Origin: CAYRYU01 sp964428355
GTDB lineage: Bacteria > Muiribacteriota > Ozemobacteria > Ozemobacterales > Ozemobacteraceae
Direction of reading: 5' to 3'
Length of the DNA: 39,593 nt
NCBI GenBank assembly: GCA_964428355.1
Contig: CAYRYU010000063.1
Span: 1-39,593, forward strand
In this document: positions 1-7,123 of the stretch, one piece after another
Layout: the number at the start of each line of letters is the position of its first letter
Position numbering within the stretch: position 1 is the first letter of the stretch
The notes under the pieces: model-generated
The model's input: only the letters and a program-made list of their open reading frames with translations
Told to the model about the DNA's origin: nothing
Databases searched by the model: none
Program-made: the position numbers and the translations under genes

Positions 1-37
1 GTTTGCGAAGCGCCATCCGGGCTGCAAACGCCCACTT

Positions 38-52
38 CCCGCATCGTGCGGG
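38..52 (-). terminator. Hairpin just downstream of the STAS gene
   Basis: A perfect 6-bp stem with a 3-nt loop (CCCGCA, TCG, TGCGGG) lies 7 nt past the stop codon of the leftward STAS gene. A second pair, GTTTGC at 1-6 and GCAAAC at 24-29, could fold just beyond it. There is no clear T-run after the stem, so it may be a processing or pausing hairpin, or part of a dispersed palindrome, and not a true intrinsic terminator. Confidence 0.3.
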
Positions 53-58
53 TCGAAC

Positions 59-403
59 CTAGGGAGCGGGGGATTCGAGGGACTTCAAGGCTTCCTCCCG
101 CGTGGGGAAGATGTCGACCAGGCGCGAAAACTTCATCAACCGGAGAATTGTGGCGACCGCTTTTGCCGGAGAGCAGATATGCAGCGTCCCCCCGTGGACT
201 TTGACCTCCCGTTGGAGGAAGATGATGGCCCCGATCCCGGTGCTGTCCATGAATTCGACCATCCCAAGATCCAGAAGGAGCCGCTTCGGAGTTCCCAGAC
301 CGCTTTTCACCGATTCCCTGAACGACGGGGCGTTTCCCGCATCAAGCCTCTTGCAGTTCATTTCGAAAATGGTAACGTCATCCGAAACGATGGTTTTGAA
401 CAT
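59..403 (-). CDS. STAS-domain anti-sigma factor antagonist
   Basis: A 114-residue single-domain STAS protein of the SpoIIAA/RsbV type. In this family the unphosphorylated protein binds an anti-sigma kinase and frees its client; phosphorylation of one serine switches it off. The signature MDSTGIGAI is intact, with the expected phospho-acceptor at Ser54, and the length is normal for the family. It starts 3 bp after the stop of the phosphatase/kinase gene at 407-2560, so the two are co-transcribed and almost certainly partners. The ATG at 403 follows a GGTAGGGG stretch. The client (a sigma factor or another effector) is not in this window. The family call is secure; the pathway output is unknown. 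Confidence 0.93.
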   Translation of the reverse strand: MFKTIVSDDVTIFEMNCKRLDAGNAPSFRESVKSGLGTPKRLLLDLGMVEFMDSTGIGAIIFLQREVKVHGGTLHICSPAKAVATILRLMKFSRLVDIFPTREEALKSLESPAP

Positions 404-406
404 CCC

Positions 407-2560
407 CTACCCTTCCTCGACCTTCCCCGAACCCGGGATTTTGGTCAACGCGACCCGCTGGGTCCTTTCGCCAAGGGTATCATAAACCACGCTCGTAACC
501 GCCTGGTTGATGATCGAAAGCCCGAACCCACCTTCCCTCTTCCCGTCGAGAACGATCTCCCCGATTGGGGGCGGGACGAAAGGCTCCCCCTCGTAAAGGA
601 GCCAGACCTCGGCCCTGTCATGAAAAGACCAGACCTGCACCCGGACCAGCCCTTCCGGCCGCCCCTTGAATGCATGGAGGATGATGTTCGCCGCAGCCTC
701 ATCCACCGCGAGCACGAGCTCATTGGTCTCCTCTTCGGAAAAGCCAGGCCCCGCGCCGCTCCCGAGCTGTTCGAGAACGAAATCCCTGATCTTGGCAAGG
801 TTGTCGGGGTGTGAAGGGAAATCGGCCTCCGAGCAGGAGGATGCCCCTCCTCCCGAGGTCCCGGAACCGATTTTCACCACGATGCAGGTCAGATCGTCAT
901 CGAACCTGCCCGCTCTCGAGAAGTCCGTTACCGCCTGCCGGAGCCGGCCAACGATCCTGTCGGCGGGATGGAGGTGATTGGCCCTCACGGTCTTCTCGAT
1001 GTTTTCGAGTCCGAACATCACCCCTTCGGGGTTCGCGGCTTCGGTCAAGCCGTCGGAATAGAATACGAGGATGTCACCTTCTTCGAGGGGAACGGTACTC
1101 TGGGAATAGGTTTCCCCTTCGAAGAAGCCGAGGGGAACGTTTTCACCCTCGAGATACTCGACAATTCCGGACTTCGGTCGGAAGAGGAGCGTCTTGGTGT
1201 GGCCGCAATCGACGAAATGAAGGGACCGGTTCACCAGATCGAACCTTGCGAAAGTCAGGGTGATGAAAAGGTTCAACGACAAAAGCTGGGCCGTCAGCTG
1301 GGCGTGGACCTGGTTGGCAAGGTCGGAGGGAGCGGGGAGCTGCCCCCCTCGGTCCGACCTGCTGAGCTGCGCCAACGATCTTAGAAAGGCACTCTTCGTT
1401 CCGGCTCCGACGAGGGCAGCAGGAAGACCCTTTCCCATGACGTCTCCGATAATCACGTCGAAGCACCTCGGATCGTGGAAGAGGAAATCGCAGAAATCCC
1501 CGTCGATTCCGCAGGAAGGGATGGTCAGAGAAGCGATCTCCGCTCCAACCACGCCCTTGGGGGGCTGGCCGATGAGCAGCGCTTGCTGGATCTTCCCCGC
1601 TATCACGACCTCCTTTTCGCGGGCCTCCTGGATCGCCCTGGCGGCTTCCTTCTGAGGGGTGATATCCGAGACGATCGCATCTATTCGGGTGGGAGCCCCC
1701 GAAACGCTGTAGGCATACCACAGGCGCACGTTCAACCATCGGACCTGGCTGTCCTTTCTCAGGATCCGGAACTGAAACTCGGCGTCGCCTGATTCCTCCA
1801 CGGTTTTTCTCCAGCCCGCAACCTTGGGCCGATCCTCGGGATGGGCCAGATCGAACCATAAACCGGGATTGGAAAGAAGGTCGACGGCGGTTTCCCCCAG
1901 AATCCTTTCGCAGGCGGGGTTGAAAAACAGCAACTGATCGGTCTGGGCATCCAAAGCCCAGACCCCGTCTTCGAGGGAGAGAAGGATGCCGTTCAGCCTC
2001 TCCTGGCTTTCGGCCTGGAAGATCTCCAGCTTCCTTCGCTCGAGGGTGCCTCCGATGATGTCCCCCAGTAGACGGAGAGCGGAAAAATCCGCAGAAGAAA
2101 CCGGAACGCCCCGAGGAAGCCGGAAACCGGCAAACCCCTCCGGAAGGGTCCCCGAAACGAAGGTAACGACCAGCAGCTGCGAATCCAGGCTCTTCAAGAA
2201 AGAAGCCCCGTCCGCACCCAACTCCGGGTCTGGGGAATCGGGGTCCAGAAGGATGGGTTCATTCCTGGAAAGAACAGCGAAGAAACCCGGAAGGTCACCG
2301 ATCGAAAACCGGTCGGGAAAACGGCCGCCGGAAGCAGGATTCCCGGCTTCGGACCACGATTCTCGGCATTGAAAGCCACTTTCAGCCGAAACGAGACGAT
2401 ACAGTTTTCCCTCGGATGCTCCAAGAGCGGAGCCGAGGGGTTCCAGCATCCCCCCCAGCGCTTCCTCGAGCCCTTCGGCGTCCATCCGGAACGACCCGCC
2501 GGTCAACCTGGCGACTATCTGGAAGAGGTTTTCCCCGCTTCCGCTTTCATTTCGCACCAT
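407..2560 (-). CDS. GAF/PAS-PP2C (SpoIIE-type) phosphatase fused to RsbW-like kinase domain
   Basis: A 717-residue soluble regulator. A GAF-like sensor region occupies about residues 30-175 and a PAS/PAC domain about 188-303. A short helical linker follows, then a SpoIIE/RsbU-type PP2C phosphatase domain (about 320-563) with metal-binding aspartates in GDFCD (355-358), GDVMGKG (372-378), YSDG (501-504) and DDDL (554-557). The C-terminus (about 585-712) is a GHKL ATPase of the RsbW/SpoIIAB type, with N-box residues Glu621, Asn625 and His629 and the G-box GGFGLSI (677-683). One chain therefore carries both the enzyme expected to dephosphorylate a STAS protein and the one expected to phosphorylate it. 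The STAS gene 3 bp downstream is the likely substrate. No transmembrane segment is seen, so the input is probably a cytoplasmic ligand or redox signal. Domain calls are strong; the direction of signalling is inferred. Confidence 0.92.
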   Translation of the reverse strand: MVRNESGSGENLFQIVARLTGGSFRMDAEGLEEALGGMLEPLGSALGASEGKLYRLVSAESGFQCRESWSEAGNPASGGRFPDRFSIGDLPGFFAVLSRNEPILLDPDSPDPELGADGASFLKSLDSQLLVVTFVSGTLPEGFAGFRLPRGVPVSSADFSALRLLGDIIGGTLERRKLEIFQAESQERLNGILLSLEDGVWALDAQTDQLLFFNPACERILGETAVDLLSNPGLWFDLAHPEDRPKVAGWRKTVEESGDAEFQFRILRKDSQVRWLNVRLWYAYSVSGAPTRIDAIVSDITPQKEAARAIQEAREKEVVIAGKIQQALLIGQPPKGVVGAEIASLTIPSCGIDGDFCDFLFHDPRCFDVIIGDVMGKGLPAALVGAGTKSAFLRSLAQLSRSDRGGQLPAPSDLANQVHAQLTAQLLSLNLFITLTFARFDLVNRSLHFVDCGHTKTLLFRPKSGIVEYLEGENVPLGFFEGETYSQSTVPLEEGDILVFYSDGLTEAANPEGVMFGLENIEKTVRANHLHPADRIVGRLRQAVTDFSRAGRFDDDLTCIVVKIGSGTSGGGASSCSEADFPSHPDNLAKIRDFVLEQLGSGAGPGFSEEETNELVLAVDEAAANIILHAFKGRPEGLVRVQVWSFHDRAEVWLLYEGEPFVPPPIGEIVLDGKREGGFGLSIINQAVTSVVYDTLGERTQRVALTKIPGSGKVEEG

Positions 2561-2566
2561 GTTCCA

Positions 2567-2595
2567 ACTCTATCACGCCCTGCCTGGACGAACAA
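2567..2595 (-). promoter_or_regulatory. Candidate promoter of the PP2C/STAS operon
   Basis: On the minus strand, a TTGTTC -35 box (2595-2590) and a TAGAGT -10 box (2572-2567) with an upstream TGn extension are separated by 17 bp. Transcription would begin about 7 nt on, essentially at the ATG at 2560. The mRNA would then be leaderless, which fits the absence of a clear ribosome binding site. Supported by box matching only. Confidence 0.35.
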
Positions 2596-2670
2596 ACCGT
2601 GCCGGCCCCAAATCCGGAAAACTCCCGGACCCCGAATCCTCTTCCGCGAATCCCTGTCTCTCATGCGGAT

Positions 2671-2748
2671 TTTCGCGCCGGGTGAGGTCACCCGGCCTAC
2701 AACCCACGCGTGGTCCCCCTGTAGGCCCGGTGACCTCACCGGGCGAAA
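2671..2748. repeat. REP/BIME-like nested palindrome
   Basis: Two inverted arms (2671-2700 and 2721-2748) pair over nearly their whole length with one length difference and a few mismatches. Each arm also contains its own perfect palindrome: CCGGGTGA-GG-TCACCCGG in the left arm and CCCGGTGA-CC-TCACCGGG in the right. The 20-nt loop holds a third palindrome, CCACGCGTGG. The element lies in the divergent intergenic region between the PP2C gene and the HDOD gene. The architecture resembles repetitive extragenic palindromes in pairs. Whether it recurs in this genome cannot be tested here. Confidence 0.7.
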
Positions 2749-2791
2749 TGGGCATCAGATACGATCGCGATTCTTGGGGGAGTGGTCGAAC

Positions 2792-2820
2792 TAGGCAAAA
2801 GGGGCGTCCGGGTGTAGAAT
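2792..2820 (+). promoter_or_regulatory. Candidate promoter of the HDOD gene
   Basis: TAGGCA (2792-2797) and TAGAAT (2815-2820) are separated by 17 bp and lie 28 bp before the ATG at 2848. The implied 5' leader is about 20 nt and includes a good GGAGG ribosome binding site 6 nt before the start. The -35 box matches the sigma-70 consensus at four of six positions. Confidence 0.45.
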
Positions 2821-2847
2821 GCTGTCCGACAACGCTGGAGGACCGTC

Positions 2848-3657
2848 ATGCCTGGAATGGAAACCATCGCCAAAAGGCTCCGGGATCTGCCCATCCTGAA
2901 TATCGAAGCTTTCCGCCTGATACAGTATTGTTCCTCTCCTGCCCCTTCGATGGCCACGCTCGAGGGAATGGTGAAAACCAACCCGAATCTCAGCGGACAG
3001 ATCATGCGCCTCGCCAACTCCGCCTCACTGAAACGGTTGAAGCCGACCGAGGTCCTCTCGGACGCGCTGGTACTTCTGGGAATGGACACGCTGAAAAAGA
3101 TCTTCGTCCAGAACTTCTACGGAAGCCTTGGCCAGCTTCTGCAGACCCAATCGTCCGAGCTCAGCCACGGGAAGAACTGCGCGATCCTCTCCGAGTTCGT
3201 CGCCCGGTCCGCGGGAATGGACCCTGTCGAATCCAGCAAGGTGTTCATGGGGGGCCTGTTGCACGACATTGGGAAGCTGTTTTTGGCATTCGTCTTCCCC
3301 GCCCAGTTCGATTCGGCCCGGAAAATGAGCCGTCTCGAACAGAAAAAATCCTTCGAAGCCGAGATGAAGGTTTTCGGCTTCACCCATCAGGACGTGGGGG
3401 AGATGATCTGCGCCACCTGGAACTTCCCCGACTATCTTGGAGCGATAGTGAAATCCCACCACGTCGTTTCGGAAGGGCCGCTTCACCCTCTGGGGGTCCC
3501 GGTTTTCATCGCAAACGGCTTCCTCAACGAGAGTGACCGTGCACCCTTCCAACCTTTCGAGGAGAGACTGAAGGCCTTGTTTTCATCGCGCCGGCGGTCC
3601 CTGGAATGGACCGATTTCCGCGAGGAGTTCAGGAAGGCCCTTCGGGCAACCTCCTGA
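2848..3657 (+). CDS. HDOD domain signalling protein
   Basis: A 269-residue stand-alone HDOD protein. The HDOD region spans about residues 10-215. It contains the LANSAS segment (55-60) and the GLLHDIGK helix (137-143), where a true HD phosphohydrolase would carry its metal site, then the FTHQDVG...ATWNFPD block typical of this family. HDOD proteins usually lack hydrolase activity and act as scaffolds in chemotaxis, motility or cyclic-di-GMP signalling. No GGDEF, EAL or response-regulator domain is attached. It is transcribed away from the partner-switching operon, is monocistronic, and faces the potassium channel gene tail to tail with a 35-bp gap. The family call is firm; the process controlled is unknown. 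Confidence 0.9.
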   Translation: MPGMETIAKRLRDLPILNIEAFRLIQYCSSPAPSMATLEGMVKTNPNLSGQIMRLANSASLKRLKPTEVLSDALVLLGMDTLKKIFVQNFYGSLGQLLQTQSSELSHGKNCAILSEFVARSAGMDPVESSKVFMGGLLHDIGKLFLAFVFPAQFDSARKMSRLEQKKSFEAEMKVFGFTHQDVGEMICATWNFPDYLGAIVKSHHVVSEGPLHPLGVPVFIANGFLNESDRAPFQPFEERLKALFSSRRRSLEWTDFREEFRKALRATS

Positions 3658-3692
3658 TTTTCCCGGGAAGATTCCGTGAAACCGCGGACGGG

Positions 3693-4529
3693 TTAGAGCC
3701 TGGCCCCGCAAAACTTGCAGAACTGGGCGTCGTGGTCGTGCCCTTCGGCAGAACAGGCGGGACAACACTGGTTGCTGATCGGTTTTTCATCCCATCGGGA
3801 TCCACGGGTCATTTCGGCCGTGACGATTCCGGTGGGCACTGCGATAACGGCGTAACCCAGAATCATTACGAGGCTCGCGAAGAACTGCCCCAGGGGGGTC
3901 CTGGGAGTGATGTCCCCGAAACCGACCGTTGTCAGGGTGACGATCGCCCAGTAGATGCTTACGGGAATGTTGGTAAACCCGTTTTGGGACCCCTCTATGA
4001 CATACATCACCGAACCGATGATGGTTACCATTGCGGCAATGGCCATCAGGAAAACCGTGATTTTGGGTTGGCTGGCAACCAGCGCACGGCGCAATACCTC
4101 GGCTTCCTTGAGATACTGGGCAAGCTTCAGGATGCGGAAGATCCGCAACAGTCGAAGGGTCCGCAGTGCCAACATGACGTGAGCGCCGGGAATCAGAACC
4201 TCCAGAAAGGAGGGAGCGATGGCGAGCAGATCGATGATTCCAAACCAACTGACAACATAACGCCAGGGATGGATGACACAGAGCAGTCGCATCACATACT
4301 CCACCGTGAACAGGATAGTGAACGCCCACTCTCCCCAACGAAGGGTCGCGCCATGGGATGCTTCCATCGAGGGAAGGCTTCCCAGCATGACCAATACGAC
4401 ACTGGCAATGATGCTGAAAATCAAGATCAGGTCGAACCGCTTGCCGGCTGGAGTGTCCGACTCGAAGATGATCTCGTGCCAATTCTTGCGCCAGCCGGTC
4501 AGGGCTTCACTTTTCCCGGATGAGTCCAT
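3693..4529 (-). CDS. Voltage-gated-type potassium channel with C-terminal zinc ribbon
   Basis: A 278-residue ion-transport-family protein with six membrane helices. An S4-like helix carries regularly spaced arginines (RTLRLLRIFR, about residues 123-132), and the pore loop has the potassium filter TVGFGD (about 201-206) followed by ITPRTPLG. This is the KvAP/Kch class, inner-membrane. The last about 25 residues form a CPAC...CKFC zinc ribbon, an unusual tail for such channels. I place the start at ATG 4529 because GGAGGG sits about 7 nt upstream; the GTG at 4535 would be too close to it. It is the third gene of an operon after a STAS protein and a cNMP-domain protein, 30 bp downstream of the latter. 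Confidence 0.9.
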   Translation of the reverse strand: MDSSGKSEALTGWRKNWHEIIFESDTPAGKRFDLILIFSIIASVVLVMLGSLPSMEASHGATLRWGEWAFTILFTVEYVMRLLCVIHPWRYVVSWFGIIDLLAIAPSFLEVLIPGAHVMLALRTLRLLRIFRILKLAQYLKEAEVLRRALVASQPKITVFLMAIAAMVTIIGSVMYVIEGSQNGFTNIPVSIYWAIVTLTTVGFGDITPRTPLGQFFASLVMILGYAVIAVPTGIVTAEMTRGSRWDEKPISNQCCPACSAEGHDHDAQFCKFCGARL

Positions 4530-4559
4530 TTTCACCCTCCAACTCGTTTCAGGGAGGTT

Positions 4560-5750
4560 TTATCCGAAGAATGACGCCAGGCGGGAAAAGATCCCGCCGG
4601 CCCGCGGAGTTTCGACCTTCTTGTCGAGGAGAACATTGACCAGCCCCAGGACATCCTGGACATAGGGGGATTGTGGATCCACAACGGCGAGGGGTTTCCC
4701 CGCCATCTCGGCCTTGAGATGGAAGTCCTTCCCGAAGCGGACCCGGATCACCGGCCGCTCTAGGATATTCTGGAACTTCTCCACGAACGGGCCCGAATCG
4801 TCGAGCGACATTCCCATCACCCCGAACATTCGTTCGGGAGTATAGTTCAGGGAAGCGAACAGCCCCTTCAAACGCTTCGTCCTTTCCAGGAAACCCATGT
4901 CGGGAGTCCCGATGAGGCAGAACCTGTCCGCTTCGTCCCACAGGAGAAGCGTCTGCTCATCGATGTAACACTTGCTCTCGACAACGATGTACCGGTACGA
5001 CTTCAGCAGTTCCGCCAGGATTCTCCTGAGAGCTTCACGGTTGATGAGGTCGGAGTCCTGCGGCATGGGAGGGCCCCAAAGGAAATCCACCCCGAATAGT
5101 GGGTGCTGGTATTTCCTGATGACCTTCATCGTGAGCTCGCGCTCACCCTGGATCAGCTGCCCGATGTTGGGAACCGGCGTCGATCCGGCGAGCAGCGCGG
5201 CATTCCCCAGTTGGAAATCCCCGTCCAGAAAGGCTACGGACTCCTTCGTCTGCTGCGCGAGAACGATGGCGGTATTGATTGCGAGAGTGGTTCGGCCGCC
5301 TCCATCACGGGGGCCATAGAACAGGAACAACGAACCCCTGGATTTGGGCTCGTCAAGGACTTCCCGGTAACTCCGGCTGATTTCGAGGAGGATTTTCGTC
5401 CCCCCGGCCGGGGACTTTGCAATGATCTTTTCCAGATCGGTCTGGTAGAGGGCTTGCAGGGTCCCCGATTCCAGGCAGACCGCCGAGAACTGGTGGACGT
5501 TTTTTTCACCCAGGAGGGCTTCCTCCCCGAAAAATTCGCCCGATTTCACGACAGAGACGGTGTCCTCGACCTCCCGGAGCCCTTCCTGCCGCTTTTGTGA
5601 CAGCCTGACGGAGCCCACTTCGACGAAATACATCGCGTGGGCAGGTTCCATCTGGGTGAAAATGGCCTTCCCCTGCTCCATGTTGACGGGAACCAGATAC
5701 TCGCGGAGAAGCTGCCGGTGTTCCGCTTCGAGCCTCTTGAGGAAAAACAT
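4560..5750 (-). CDS. Cyclic-nucleotide-binding-like domain fused to CpaE/MinD-like ATPase
   Basis: A 396-residue fusion. Residues about 8-130 form a CRP-type cNMP-binding fold with the GEFFGEEALL cassette (71-80). The arginine that normally contacts the cyclic phosphate is not at its usual place (HQFSA follows, about 86-90). Residues about 138-385 resemble the CpaE/MinD/ParA family: a P-loop-like segment GPRDGGGRTT (146-155) and FLDGDFQLG as the A'-like strand. Both lysines of the deviant Walker A motif are arginine (148 and 153), so nucleotide hydrolysis may be weak or absent. CpaE proteins usually place pilus or secretion machinery at the cell pole. GGAGG lies 5 nt before the ATG. It sits between a STAS gene (11 bp upstream) and a K+ channel gene. 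Function inferred. Confidence 0.82.
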   Translation of the reverse strand: MFFLKRLEAEHRQLLREYLVPVNMEQGKAIFTQMEPAHAMYFVEVGSVRLSQKRQEGLREVEDTVSVVKSGEFFGEEALLGEKNVHQFSAVCLESGTLQALYQTDLEKIIAKSPAGGTKILLEISRSYREVLDEPKSRGSLFLFYGPRDGGGRTTLAINTAIVLAQQTKESVAFLDGDFQLGNAALLAGSTPVPNIGQLIQGERELTMKVIRKYQHPLFGVDFLWGPPMPQDSDLINREALRRILAELLKSYRYIVVESKCYIDEQTLLLWDEADRFCLIGTPDMGFLERTKRLKGLFASLNYTPERMFGVMGMSLDDSGPFVEKFQNILERPVIRVRFGKDFHLKAEMAGKPLAVVDPQSPYVQDVLGLVNVLLDKKVETPRAGGIFSRLASFFG

Positions 5751-5761
5751 CCCTTCCTCCT

Positions 5762-6094
5762 CTACTTTGCTGTCCCGAGGGCTGTTTCCCTGTCGGGATG
5801 GAGGGGAATGAAGCGCTGGAGGTTGACCAGTTTGAAGATCTTCTTGACGTTATCCTGGCATCCGAAGATCGCGAGTTTTCGCTTCTGGGGCCGCAAAACG
5901 CCGAACAACTGGATCAGCGCCCCCACGCCGGTACTGTTGATGTAGGTGAGTGCCGAAAAGTCGAGAAGGATCAATTCGGGAGGGCCTCCCGGAGCTTTTC
6001 CCGCAAGAAAAGCCTCGATCTCGGATATCAAGCCCGGATCGAACGAACCCGGGAAAACCCCTACCAGAAAGTTTCCGCCATCCTGAAGAGCCAT
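5762..6094 (-). CDS. STAS-domain anti-sigma factor antagonist-like protein
   Basis: A 110-residue STAS domain protein with the motif INSTGVGAL, placing the phospho-acceptor at Ser54, the same position as in the STAS protein at 59-403. The two are clearly different in sequence, so they probably answer to different kinases. GGAGGG sits 6 nt before the ATG. It is first in an operon with the cNMP/CpaE-like gene (11 bp away) and the potassium channel gene. No kinase or phosphatase is encoded in this operon. It could be served by the PP2C/HATPase protein at 407-2560, or act as a structural STAS domain without phosphorylation. The domain call is strong. Confidence 0.88.
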   Translation of the reverse strand: MALQDGGNFLVGVFPGSFDPGLISEIEAFLAGKAPGGPPELILLDFSALTYINSTGVGALIQLFGVLRPQKRKLAIFGCQDNVKKIFKLVNLQRFIPLHPDRETALGTAK

Positions 6095-6123
6095 GGAAAT
6101 CCCTCCATTCTTCGAATCGTGTC

Positions 6124-6153
6124 ATTCTAATGGAAACCCTCCCCCACCCGCAA
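6124..6153 (-). promoter_or_regulatory. Candidate promoter of the STAS-CpaE-channel operon
   Basis: On the minus strand, TTGCGG (6153-6148) and TAGAAT (6129-6124) are separated by 18 bp. The predicted start of transcription is about 23 nt before the ATG at 6094, leaving room for the GGAGGG ribosome binding site. The -10 box is good and the -35 box is half-matched. Confidence 0.4.
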
Positions 6154-6214
6154 CAGGCAGCGAGATTCCCCGGCAAGGCGGACGCACTCTTCCCGAGAAG
6201 GATAGTGGTATACT

Positions 6215-7084
6215 TTGTCGGATCCACATTCCACCGCGGGAGAAAAGGTTACGAAATCGCGTCAATGGCTTTTGTCCGATCGTCCGGGTTGCATCCGGTT
6301 CGATGACGATTCGCCCAGGGAGGACCGGAACATCGGGATCCTGAACATCGGGCTGGGTCTGATTCTTTTCGGGGCGTACGGTTGCGAGCCGAAGCATCAC
6401 CACCACCAGAATCCGCTCCACAGGGATTTCAAGCTCCTGTTGGCCTTCGGCGGTCTGCTGGGGATGGTCTTCTCTTTCTGGCTCCGGGGAAAACGGCCGA
6501 TCTGGCAGTTTCTCGCCGGGCTGGTGGTGATCGCCCTTTTCGGCTGGGCGGGGAACCTCTATCTGGTCCACGGTCCTTCCGCGATCCCGGTCGAGTTCTT
6601 CTTCCCGCTCCTGGTCGAGCTGGGCCTTGCCGTAGCAGTGTTCGGAGCGTTCCATCTCTTGATGACGGACGATTACCTGGTAATCGATTCCAACCGGGGA
6701 AAGGTTTTCCAGCATTCCCAGTTCATGTTCCTGAAGGACGAAAAACTCCAGTGCGAAGCCTCAAAGATTCGTCAGATCGAGGTTATTGAGCGCACCGTGA
6801 CCCACAAGGGAAACACGACGGTCTACTTCCGTCTGGGGATCACGCTTCCCCATGAGAAGCCCCGTCTCGCGGTCTACGAGGTGAATGCAGGGAGTCCGGG
6901 AAGTCTCAAGTGGTCCTCCGACCTCGAGGATGTCATCGACCTTGCCGTTGCCATAGCCTCCGCGAGCGGAAAGAAAGTCACATATCCCGCCTCCTTCCCC
7001 AGCCAGCACCGCAAGCAACCGGCGGGAAGCCCACTGGCAACCACTTCAGCGGTCGAGGAATCCCCCCAGGATGGGGCATTATGA
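6215..7084 (+). CDS. Membrane protein of unknown function
   Basis: I do not recognise the family. The 289-residue frame has about four hydrophobic segments between residues 40 and 155, with a His-rich short loop (KHHHHQN, about 60-66) after the first. A soluble C-terminal half (about 150-255) is rich in beta strands and could be a PH-like fold (DDYLVIDSNRGKVFQ, then IRQIEVIERTV). The tail is low-complexity Ser/Pro/Ala. The frame opens with TTG at 6215, preceded by GAGAAGGA 11 nt upstream. A TTG at 6272 is an alternative, and a TATACT box abutting 6215 slightly favours a later start. It is flanked by oppositely oriented operons, so it is monocistronic. That it is coding is well supported by length and hydrophobic pattern. 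Confidence 0.75.
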   Translation: MSDPHSTAGEKVTKSRQWLLSDRPGCIRFDDDSPREDRNIGILNIGLGLILFGAYGCEPKHHHHQNPLHRDFKLLLAFGGLLGMVFSFWLRGKRPIWQFLAGLVVIALFGWAGNLYLVHGPSAIPVEFFFPLLVELGLAVAVFGAFHLLMTDDYLVIDSNRGKVFQHSQFMFLKDEKLQCEASKIRQIEVIERTVTHKGNTTVYFRLGITLPHEKPRLAVYEVNAGSPGSLKWSSDLEDVIDLAVAIASASGKKVTYPASFPSQHRKQPAGSPLATTSAVEESPQDGAL

Positions 7085-7123
7085 AGAATCCGGGACGCCG
7101 GAACCTCGCTGTAAATGAACCGG

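Noticed and set aside
6209..6214. TATACT promoter for the gene at 6215
   Set aside because: It touches the start codon, so transcription would begin inside the gene. No matching -35 box is seen.
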